A DNA stretch of 64,000 nucleotides, from contig NZ_AXAP01000017.1 in the NCBI RefSeq assembly GCF_000472865.1, positions 58,318 through 122,317 of the forward strand, written 5' to 3'. Shown here one piece after another: positions 57,486-64,000 of the stretch. The stretch's first letter is position 1, and each line of letters starts with the position of its first letter. The DNA comes from Bradyrhizobium elkanii WSM2783. Lineage in GTDB: Bacteria; Pseudomonadota; Alphaproteobacteria; Rhizobiales; Xanthobacteraceae. The notes under the pieces were generated by a model, which had not been told where the DNA came from, ran no database searches, and saw nothing but the letters and a program-made list of their open reading frames with translations. Both the position numbers and the translations under genes were made by a program.

Positions 57486-57561
57486 GTCGTAGACCCATGA
57501 GCGGCAGCCAACCAGGTACTGCGACGGCGAGATCGAGATCGTAGCGAAGTCCCCTTAGCCT

Positions 57562-58839
57562 CTACCTGGTACGCGCCTCTTTTGCGTTTTGAATTTCCTC
57601 GTTTGTAGGCTTGAGCATCGCTTTGAGCCGTTCTTCGAGCGATCGCGGCGAAATTCCGAGCGCGGCAAATCCTGGCCGGCTGCCCGAAGCCGTCGTGTCG
57701 ATCTGCATAAGCTCAACCTGATTGCGCGTGAGCGGCGGGTGCGGCAGGATTTCAGCGAGGCCGGCGACGCCATGCCAGAAACCAAAGGGTATCCGCACCA
57801 GCGCCGGTCGCAATCCTGCGGCGCGCGCAATGGTCCGCAAGAGCTCCTCGTACGAGTAAATGCGCGGACCGGCCAGTTCGTAGATAGGATACGGTCTTTG
57901 TGGTTGCCGCAGGACTTGTGCGATCGCCGCAGCGACGTCGTCCACGTGCACCGGCTGAAGCCTCGTCCTGCCGTCGCCGAATAGCGGATAAGCCGGCAAC
58001 GTCCGAAGCAGCCCAAGAATTGTGGTGAGAAAGGTGTCGTCCGGTGCGAACATGACCGCCGGGCGGATAACAACTGCGCCAGGGAATGCGGCTTGCACGG
58101 CCGCCTCACCCTCACCGCGACTACGAATATAGGGCGAGCGCGAGGCGGCGTCAGCGCCTATTCCTGATAGGTGCACAAACCGTTTGGTTCCGGCCCGCCG
58201 TGCCGCATTAGCGATCCTGGCAGCCGCTTCGACGTGCACCGAATGATATGTGTCGCCTCCATGCTCGAGGTACAGGCTGATCGCGTTGATGACGCCGTCG
58301 GCACCCGCAATTGCGGCCTCTATGGAACGCTCGTCATGTGCATCGGCGACGATCTGCTCCACGTTGTCACCTTCAGTCCGCGCAGGATGCCGTGAGGCTA
58401 TGCGCACTGTAACGGTGGAGTCGCTCAAATGGCGCACGACGCGACGACCAACAAAGCCCGTCCCCCCGAACACGGTCACGCGGTTCATGGCCTGGCCCAT
58501 CCCACGATCCTGTGCGACGCTCTTCATTGACCCGCCGAGCGCCGCGCGCACCACCTCAGCGGCCTGCGCCGGCGAACTGCCTTTGTTGAGATGATGTGAG
58601 ATCACCTCAATCAATATTTGCGCTGCAGGGCCGACCGCTTGCCACTCGATCCTGGCTTCATCGATCAGCGGCTGCGCTTCATTATAGAGCGCTTGTGCCT
58701 GTTCGATGATCGGATGTGCCTTGTTGAAAAGATCGATCAGCGCCCTGGTCGCTGGCAATGACTGTTCAATTTGCTCAAGCTGCGCATCGCTGAGACCGGA
58801 AGCGTGACCAATGACCTCAATGAGCAAGTGTTTCAGCAT
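57562..58839 (-). CDS. NDUFA9-like atypical SDR with an extra N-terminal helical domain
   Basis: 425 residues from the ATG at 58839 (GAAGGAGAG upstream decides it). Residues 1-112 are helical, with paired Glu/Gln-rich heptad-like stretches (ALIDLFNKAHPIIEQAQALY, NEAQPLIDEARIEWQAVGPA). Residues 118-425 are the Rossmann part: MNRVTVFGGTGFVGRRVVRHL, FVHLSGIGADAASRSPYIRSRGEGE and the LQPVHVDDVAAAIAQVLRQP of the NDUFA9 group. M118 (58488) could be an internal start for the SDR part alone. Related proteins are complex I accessory or nucleoside-diphosphate-sugar-epimerase-like enzymes. I do not recognise the N-terminal domain. Confidence 0.82.
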   Translation of the reverse strand: MLKHLLIEVIGHASGLSDAQLEQIEQSLPATRALIDLFNKAHPIIEQAQALYNEAQPLIDEARIEWQAVGPAAQILIEVISHHLNKGSSPAQAAEVVRAALGGSMKSVAQDRGMGQAMNRVTVFGGTGFVGRRVVRHLSDSTVTVRIASRHPARTEGDNVEQIVADAHDERSIEAAIAGADGVINAISLYLEHGGDTYHSVHVEAAARIANAARRAGTKRFVHLSGIGADAASRSPYIRSRGEGEAAVQAAFPGAVVIRPAVMFAPDDTFLTTILGLLRTLPAYPLFGDGRTRLQPVHVDDVAAAIAQVLRQPQRPYPIYELAGPRIYSYEELLRTIARAAGLRPALVRIPFGFWHGVAGLAEILPHPPLTRNQVELMQIDTTASGSRPGFAALGISPRSLEERLKAMLKPTNEEIQNAKEARTR

Positions 58840-59015
58840 TGCGCACTCTCCTTCTGGCGGCCGCGCTCGCCACCCAAAGTTCCCATGAAGCCGCCGAGTT
58901 CTACAAATCGGCCGCAACAATTCTGAAGGGTCTATGAATGCACCGTTCAGTGAACATTGCAAAAACGGAGCTGATAATCCGCAGGAGCATTTTGCTACGA
59001 CGGACGAGGCACCAA

Positions 59016-59267
59016 ATGAAGCGGCTTCTGATGATCGGACTTGCCTGCTGTGCCTTTGGGCTCGCGCCAACGACGGGGTCGGCTATGCCCGCGGCAACGC
59101 CTTATACGCTGGGCGGCGCCGATGGGGCAGTGATTCAGGTCAGAGGCGGCCATGGACATGGGCATGGGCATGGGCATGGGTGGGGCCATCACGGCGGTCG
59201 CGGCCACCACTACGGTTGGTATCGGGGCCGCCACCATGGCTGGCGGCATCATCGCCATTGGTGGTGA
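59016..59267 (+). CDS. Small exported His/Gly-rich protein
   Basis: 83 residues from the ATG at 59016. Signal peptide MKRLLMIGLACCAFGLAPTT ending GSA. The mature part is dominated by GH repeats (GGHGHGHGHGHGWGHH) and ends GWYRGRHHGWRHHRHWW, with about a quarter of residues histidine. Likely metal-chelating or envelope-associated. A hexamer tandem repeat underlies the GH stretch. Upstream of a second Gly/His-rich exported protein on the same strand. Confidence 0.7.
   Translation: MKRLLMIGLACCAFGLAPTTGSAMPAATPYTLGGADGAVIQVRGGHGHGHGHGHGWGHHGGRGHHYGWYRGRHHGWRHHRHWW
59151..59180 (+). repeat. CATGGG hexamer tandem repeat
   Basis: CATGGA then four CATGGG units encode the Gly-His dipeptide run of the small His-rich protein; such repeats can change copy number by slippage. 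Confidence 0.85.
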
Positions 59268-59418
59268 TTTTGACCCGAAGGCCAAAAAGGGGCTGCAGTC
59301 GTTGGTGGCCCGCTTTTCCGCTCAATGTCGCAATCAAGGAGGTTCGCAGTTCGGTCGCATCGCTGATAGAACCAGTTGGGAGCCGATGAGCGAACCTTGG
59401 TTGCGTGGGAGGAAGGTC

Positions 59419-60975
59419 ATGACGACTTCCATGTTGAAATTTAGGTCAAAGTTCGCCGCATGCGCTGCCGTGCTGGCTTGCGCGATGGTCCTGTCGGTCG
59501 CGGCATATGCCAGAGGCGGTGGTGGCCACGGCGGCGGCGGTGGCTTTCACGGCGGTGGTGGCTTTCACGGCGGCGGCTTCCATGGGGGAGGCTTTCGTGG
59601 TGGCGGCTTCCACACCGGCGGAAGGCACTTCGGTGGCGGCCGTGGATTCGCCGCAAGACCTCATTTTGGCCCGCGGGTAGGCCGTTCGTTTGCGCGGCCG
59701 AGCTTCCATGGCGGCCGTTCGTTCAGCCAGCGATCATTCGCGCCGCACAACAGAACCGCAGCGGTCGGCGCCTCGGCGCTAAGGGCGAGGCCCGTCAACG
59801 TGGCGCGGAACGCCAACGCCGTGCGGCGTTCACTGAACGCGCGCCCGATCAACCGGGCGCTGAACAACACCGGCGCGCTACGCGATCCGCGCACCCGCGC
59901 GTTCATCACCGCGAGCGTGGCCACGGCGGCGTGGCATGGTGGCAACTGGTCGTGGTGGCGCCACCGCAATGGCGGTTTTGGGTGGGTCGGCCCCTTGTTC
60001 TGGCCGTTCGCTTTCTATGACATTTATGACTACACCTTCTGGGGCTATCCCTATGATGATGCGTTCTGGGGGTATGGCTACCCGGACCTCTATGCCGGCA
60101 TCTTCGGCCTTTACGGCTACGACGACCTGATGGGCTATGCGGGCTACCTGCCGGGCCATGCCAACCGGCGCGGAGGCAACCTCGACACCTATGCCTATGC
60201 GCCGTCGAACGGCCGGACCAATCTCGCGCAAATGTGCGGCGACGATAGCCGCGTGATCGCTGGGCTGCCGATCGAGGCATTCCAGAATGCAATCCAGCCG
60301 AACGAGGCACAGCGCGCCGCGCTCGACGAACTCGCCAACGCTTCGGAAAAGGGCGCTGCAGGCCTCAAGGCCTCCTGCCCCACCGACGTTGCGCTCACGG
60401 CCCCAAGCCGGCTTGCTGCGATGCAGCAGCGCATCGAGGCGATGATCGTCGCGGTGCAGACGGTGCAAGGGCCGCTCGATAAGTTCTACGGCCTCCTGAA
60501 CGATGAGCAGAAGGCGCAGATCAACGCACTTTCCATTACGCGCCAGCGTCCGGGCCGGACCGCGGCAAGAGCCAGCCCGGCTGGACCAGCCTGCGATGTG
60601 ACGCAACCGACGCTGAGCGAGTGGCCGACCGCCACAATCGAGCAATCGGTCAGGCCGACCGACCAGCAGCGCCAATATCTTGACGCGCTTCAGGGCGCCG
60701 CTGCCCAGGCCGCGGACACGCTGAAGGCATCGTGTCAGATCCGGCCGGAGGACGCGCTGACGCCGCCGGCACGCCTCATAGCCGTCGGCCAGCGGCTCGA
60801 CACGATGCTGCAAGCGGTGAAGACCGTGCGCAAGGCGATGGATGACTTCTATGGATCGCTGACCGACGAGCAGAAAGCGGCCTTCGACGCGATTGGTCCG
60901 CAGCAGACTGGCGGGCGCCGACACGTCCGCGGGCGGGCGTCGGCGGACGACGCGCGGTGGGGTCGCCTAGGATAA
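59419..60975 (+). CDS. Exported Gly/His-rich protein with two LTxxQ-like (Spy/CpxP) repeats
   Basis: 518 residues from the ATG at 59419 (GGGAGGAAGGTC upstream). Signal peptide SKFAACAAVLACAMVLSVAAYA. Residues about 30-80 are a Gly-rich tract (FHGGGGFHGGGFHGGGFRGG); the middle is aromatic (YDIYDYTFWGYPYDDAFWGY); then two homologous helical units with LTxxQ-type motifs: PNEAQRAALDELANAS ... LLNDEQKAQINAL and PTDQQRQYLDALQGAA ... SLTDEQKAAFDAI, each with one Cys (LKASC). LTxxQ proteins are periplasmic stress sensors/chaperones. Longer in-frame starts would overlap the His-rich gene. Confidence 0.78.
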   Translation: MTTSMLKFRSKFAACAAVLACAMVLSVAAYARGGGGHGGGGGFHGGGGFHGGGFHGGGFRGGGFHTGGRHFGGGRGFAARPHFGPRVGRSFARPSFHGGRSFSQRSFAPHNRTAAVGASALRARPVNVARNANAVRRSLNARPINRALNNTGALRDPRTRAFITASVATAAWHGGNWSWWRHRNGGFGWVGPLFWPFAFYDIYDYTFWGYPYDDAFWGYGYPDLYAGIFGLYGYDDLMGYAGYLPGHANRRGGNLDTYAYAPSNGRTNLAQMCGDDSRVIAGLPIEAFQNAIQPNEAQRAALDELANASEKGAAGLKASCPTDVALTAPSRLAAMQQRIEAMIVAVQTVQGPLDKFYGLLNDEQKAQINALSITRQRPGRTAARASPAGPACDVTQPTLSEWPTATIEQSVRPTDQQRQYLDALQGAAAQAADTLKASCQIRPEDALTPPARLIAVGQRLDTMLQAVKTVRKAMDDFYGSLTDEQKAAFDAIGPQQTGGRRHVRGRASADDARWGRLG

Positions 60976-61010
60976 GTCTCCGCGCCTCGCGGACGTAGCC
61001 TTCGTCCGCG

Positions 61011-61910
61011 TCACGCCGAGGGTTTATGGGTACGCGACCCAGCGAGACGGATGCGATAGCTCAGCGATCGGCTCGCACCGGGCGCGATCTGCATCAGGCC
61101 GGGCTTGCCTGTGAACTCACCGTCAAAATCCACCGGGCTGGCATAGCCGTGCCACGGCTCGATGCACAGGAACGGCACGCCGCCGGGCTTTGACCAGATG
61201 CCGAGTTCGCGGAAGCCGTCCCACGCAACTTCGATCGACGGCCCACGATCGGCGGCATAGCGCACCGAAGTGCTCGCGAGGCGGTCGAGGATCACAGCGT
61301 CATCGTCGAACAGCCCCTCGGAGAGTGCGAGCGTTCCGCCTTTGACCGGGGATGGCTGCGCGTCCGGCCGCATCAGACCGCCCTCGAGCCGGCGGATCGG
61401 CGCGGGCTCGTCATCCGGGAAGGTCAGCGTGTAGGCTTGCTTCGCAAGGCCCGGAAGCAGCGGCCAGCCGAACGCGGGGTGTCCGCCGAGCGACGCCGGC
61501 AGCGTCTCATCACCGGGGTTGGCGATCTCGAACGTCACCTCCAGATCGGCGCCCCGTGCCGCGTACGTCACCTCCAGGCGGAAGGCGAAGGGATAGCCGG
61601 CGCGGGTCGCATCATTGTCCACGAGCACCAGCTTGCAGGACGCGTCCTCGCGCGAGACCCATTCAAACCGCTGATCGCGCGCAAAACCGTGTTGCGTCAT
61701 CGGGTAGGTCTTTCCCCGGTGGCGCAGCTCGTCGTTCTTCAGCCGCCCGACAATGGGAAACAACAGCGGCGCATGTCGCGGCCATTCCGGCCCGGCCTGC
61801 CACAACAGCTCGAGCCCGTCCGCACTCTTCAGCGAACAAAGCTCGGCGCCGGCGGCCTTGATCGTCGCGGTAATCGCGTCGCTGCGGATGATGTGGGTGT
61901 CCGTGCTCAT
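61011..61910 (-). CDS. Aldose 1-epimerase family protein
   Basis: 299 residues from the ATG at 61910. Mutarotase fold of the YeaD/YphB-like group: AITATIKAAGAELCSLKSADGLELLWQAGPEWPRHAPLLFPIVGRL, KTYPMTQHGFARDQRFEW (His), PASLGGHPAFGWPL (catalytic-type His) and LCIEPWHGYAS with the Glu. Convergent with the LTxxQ protein gene. Interconverts sugar anomers; the exact sugar is unknown. Confidence 0.88.
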   Translation of the reverse strand: MSTDTHIIRSDAITATIKAAGAELCSLKSADGLELLWQAGPEWPRHAPLLFPIVGRLKNDELRHRGKTYPMTQHGFARDQRFEWVSREDASCKLVLVDNDATRAGYPFAFRLEVTYAARGADLEVTFEIANPGDETLPASLGGHPAFGWPLLPGLAKQAYTLTFPDDEPAPIRRLEGGLMRPDAQPSPVKGGTLALSEGLFDDDAVILDRLASTSVRYAADRGPSIEVAWDGFRELGIWSKPGGVPFLCIEPWHGYASPVDFDGEFTGKPGLMQIAPGASRSLSYRIRLAGSRTHKPSA

Positions 61911-62086
61911 GTCTGACCTCGCGGGAAAGCGCGCCAATCCCTGTATATTTTTTGGGCTGACGATGTCGAGACTTTCATCTTGCCGCGACAATCGCGGTTA
62001 TGTGAGCCTCCCCGGAAAGCCGCTGTTCGGAAGCGAATTTGCGGCTGTTCCGATGCGAGCAGAGCTCGTTCCAAGAAAGTCAGGTC

Positions 62087-63640
62087 ATGTTCAAACGGCT
62101 GTTGTTTGCCTTCCTCCTTACCACCGCTAGCGTCGGTACCGCGATGGCGCAGGAATCGCCAAGGATGGGAGGCGTGATCAACACCGTGATCCAGCCCGAG
62201 CCGCCCGGCCTGATGCTGGCGATGATCCAGAACGGCCCGACCCAGATGGTGTCAGGCAATATCTTCGAGGGGTTATTGCGCTACAGCCCGAAGCTGGAGC
62301 CGCTGCCCGGCCTCGCGGAAAGCTGGACGGTCAGCCCGGACGCCAAGGTCTACACCTTCAAGCTCAAGCCTGATGTGACCTGGCATGACGGCAAGCCGTT
62401 CACCTCGGCCGACGTGCTGTTCTCGATCGACATGCTGAAACAGACCCATGCGCGCGCCCGCAACAATCTGTTGCAGGTGGAAAAGGTCGAGGCGCCCGAC
62501 GACCTCACCGTGGTGTTCACGCTCAAGGAACCGTTCGGACCGTTCCTCGGCATTTTCGAGGTCGGCTCGATGCCGATGATCCCGAAGCATCTCTATGCGG
62601 GCACCGACTTCAAGACCAACGCTTACAACAACGCGCCTGTTGGCACCGGTCCCTTCATGTTCAAGGAATGGAAGAAGGGCTCGTTCATTCACCTCGTGAA
62701 GAACCCAAACTACCACGACAAGGGCAAGCCCTATCTCGATGAGATCTATTGGCAAATCATTCCCGACGCCGCGGCGCGTTCGGTGGCGTATGAGACCGGA
62801 AAGGTCGACGTGTTGCCCGGCGGCTCCGTGGAGAATTTCGACGTGCCGCGCCTGTCGAAGCTCAAGGACACCTGCGTGACCGGCGCCGGCTGGGAGTTCT
62901 TCAGCCCGCTCGCCTGGCTGTGGCTCAACAACCGCCAGGGTCCGACCGCGAACAAGAAGGTGCGTCAGGCGATCCTGTATGCGATCGACCGCAACTTCGC
63001 CAAGGACGTGATCTGGAACGGGCTCGGCAAGGTCGCAACCGGCCCGTCATCCTCGGCCGTCAAGTTCTACACCGACGACGTGCCGAAATATGACTTCAAC
63101 CCCGCCAAGGCCAAGGCGCTGCTCAAGGAAGCCGGCTACAATGGCGAGAAGGTCCGCCTGCTGCCGCTTGCCTATGGCGAGACCTGGCAACGCTGGGGCG
63201 AAGCCGTGAAGCAGAACCTGCAGGACGTCGGCATGAACATCGAGATGATCGCAACAGACGTGCCCGGCGGCAACCAGAAGATCAGCGATTGGGACTACGA
63301 CATCGCCTTCACCTATCTCTATCAGTACGGCGATCCGGCGCTCGGCGTCGGCCGCAACTACGTCTCCAGCGCCATCGCCAAAGGCCAGATGTTCAACAAT
63401 GTCGAGGGGTACTCGAACCCCGAGATCGACAAACTGTTCGCCGAAGGCGCGATCGCAACGCCCGACTCCAAGCGCAAGGAGATCTACGAGAAGGCGCAGA
63501 AGATCCTGGTCGAGGACGTGCCGGTTGCCTGGATGCTGGAATTGCAGTTTCCGACCATCACGCGCTGCAAGGTGAAAAACCTCATCACGACAGCGATCGG
63601 CGTCAATGACGGCTTCCGCGATGCCTGGATCGAAAAATAA
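62087..63640 (+). CDS. ABC transporter substrate-binding protein, peptide family (SBP_bac_5)
   Basis: 517 residues from the ATG at 62087, directly followed by a signal peptide (MFKRLLFAFLLTTASVGTAM, cleaved after AMA). Family 5 motifs: NIFEGLLRYSPKLEPLPGLAESW, TFKLKPDVTWHDGKPFTSADVLFSIDM, PVGTGPFMFKEWKKGSFI, KNPNYHDKGKPYLDEIYWQI and RQAILYAIDRNF. Resembles 16047-17663 in layout but is clearly a separate lineage. The permease and ATPase genes probably lie beyond the window, as only 360 bp remain with no further gene. Confidence 0.9.
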   Translation: MFKRLLFAFLLTTASVGTAMAQESPRMGGVINTVIQPEPPGLMLAMIQNGPTQMVSGNIFEGLLRYSPKLEPLPGLAESWTVSPDAKVYTFKLKPDVTWHDGKPFTSADVLFSIDMLKQTHARARNNLLQVEKVEAPDDLTVVFTLKEPFGPFLGIFEVGSMPMIPKHLYAGTDFKTNAYNNAPVGTGPFMFKEWKKGSFIHLVKNPNYHDKGKPYLDEIYWQIIPDAAARSVAYETGKVDVLPGGSVENFDVPRLSKLKDTCVTGAGWEFFSPLAWLWLNNRQGPTANKKVRQAILYAIDRNFAKDVIWNGLGKVATGPSSSAVKFYTDDVPKYDFNPAKAKALLKEAGYNGEKVRLLPLAYGETWQRWGEAVKQNLQDVGMNIEMIATDVPGGNQKISDWDYDIAFTYLYQYGDPALGVGRNYVSSAIAKGQMFNNVEGYSNPEIDKLFAEGAIATPDSKRKEIYEKAQKILVEDVPVAWMLELQFPTITRCKVKNLITTAIGVNDGFRDAWIEK

Positions 63641-64000
63641 CGATCTCGAATGAGATCATGTCAAATTGCGTCCGCGATGGACACTGTGCTCCCTCTCCCG
63701 CTTGCGGGGCAAGGCACACTGTCCGATCGTGGGAAAGAGCCAACCCGCAATAGCCTATGGCGACGCCGCTAATGGCCCGAATTTACTTCCGCTTTCGGCG
63801 GCACAGCGGACATGGCCGGGCTGGCTGCTATCTCGCGCGAATGGTGGAGTCGAGATGTGGCGCGGTGGCTTTAGGCTGCACATATCCGTTGCCGCCTCTT
63901 TCGTCTGGCGGTGCCTTAGTGGTGTAGCCGTGACTCCGTTTCCACATCCCGCTCGTCGAACCGGACAGGCAGATCTCCCGCATCCGGCTCTCGGACAAGA
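63641..64000. other. Window end: intergenic sequence without a gene
   Basis: 360 bp. A half copy of the palindromic repeat seen at 14949 is at 63673-63710 (GCGATGGAC lead-in, CCCTCTCCCGCTTGCGGG arm, no return arm). Nothing else recognisable. Confidence 0.5.
63673..63710. repeat. Half copy of the CTCTCCCGCTTGCGGGAGA-type repeat
   Basis: Matches the left half of the element at 14949-15084, including the GCGATGGAC lead-in; the right half is absent. Confidence 0.6.

Noticed and set aside
59152..59418. Longer N-terminus for the LTxxQ protein
   Set aside because: It would read the GH-repeat gene out of frame and place a signal peptide internally; the start at 59419 has a ribosome-binding site and signal peptide.
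1..64000. tRNA, rRNA, CRISPR, insertion sequence or prophage
   Set aside because: Looked for cloverleaf, direct repeat-spacer arrays, transposase and integrase motifs and saw none.

Overview
The window is a GC-rich alphaproteobacterial chromosome segment. Codon use, the many periplasmic solute-binding proteins, the short Lys/Ala-tailed HU protein and several families of dispersed palindromic repeats suggest a Bradyrhizobium-like member of the Rhizobiales. This is inference: there is no rRNA or other marker gene here. The content is almost entirely nutrient scavenging, meaning ABC uptake systems paired with degradative enzymes. I see no phage, insertion sequence, tRNA, rRNA or CRISPR array.

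Layout. 0-3.3 kb: a GntR/FCD regulator, a cytosine-deaminase-like amidohydrolase and an enolase-superfamily enzyme. 3.5-7.1 kb (minus strand): a Liv-type binding protein, an MFS carrier and a CmcJ/NvfI-type oxidoreductase. 7.3-14.9 kb: an organosulfur locus with an ABC transporter, an SfnB/DszC-like flavoenzyme, an SsuD-like monooxygenase and three binding proteins. 15-16 kb: HU. 16-21.1 kb: an oligopeptide-type ABC operon with fused ATPases. 21.2-24.4 kb: a phasin, a DAO-type oxidase and a VOC protein. 24.5-27.5 kb: a MalEFG-like transporter with no ATPase gene. 27.7-55.8 kb: a large purine/ureide nitrogen island. 55.9-64 kb: small exported proteins, a frameshifted SDR, an NDUFA9-like protein with an extra helical domain, His/Gly-rich exported proteins, an aldose-1-epimerase-like protein and another peptide-type binding protein.

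The nitrogen island is the most interesting part. It encodes two BMP-type (nucleoside/purine-class) binding proteins, one complete BMP-type permease/ATPase set, an NCS2/AzgA-like nucleobase permease and two isochorismatase-fold amidohydrolases. It also encodes a CDA-fold deaminase, 8-oxoguanine deaminase, a molybdenum hydroxylase with an unusual subunit split, uricase, a fused OHCU decarboxylase-HIU hydrolase, allantoinase PuuE, a DUF3830 protein and an M20 ureido-amidohydrolase. A DUF1989 protein, a flavin reductase and a frameshifted formamidase complete it. Together these cover (8-oxo)guanine to urate to allantoin to allantoate and beyond.

Reading the intergenic regions by eye, I found six sites matching the sigma-54 (RpoN) -24/-12 consensus with exact spacing, each in front of an island gene or operon. 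Two of them are back-to-back between 8-oxoguanine deaminase and the molybdoenzyme operon. TTGTATACAA-like palindromes, candidate operators of the resident GntR/FCD regulator, lie in three intergenic regions of the island. A 54-codon ribbon-helix-helix gene is translationally coupled to the DUF1989 gene. My reading is a nitrogen-limitation-controlled, substrate-gated purine/ureide scavenging regulon.

Two genes (formamidase and an SDR) are each broken by an apparent single-base deletion, either genuine mutations or sequencing errors. Dispersed palindromic repeats sit in five of the nine convergent gene junctions.
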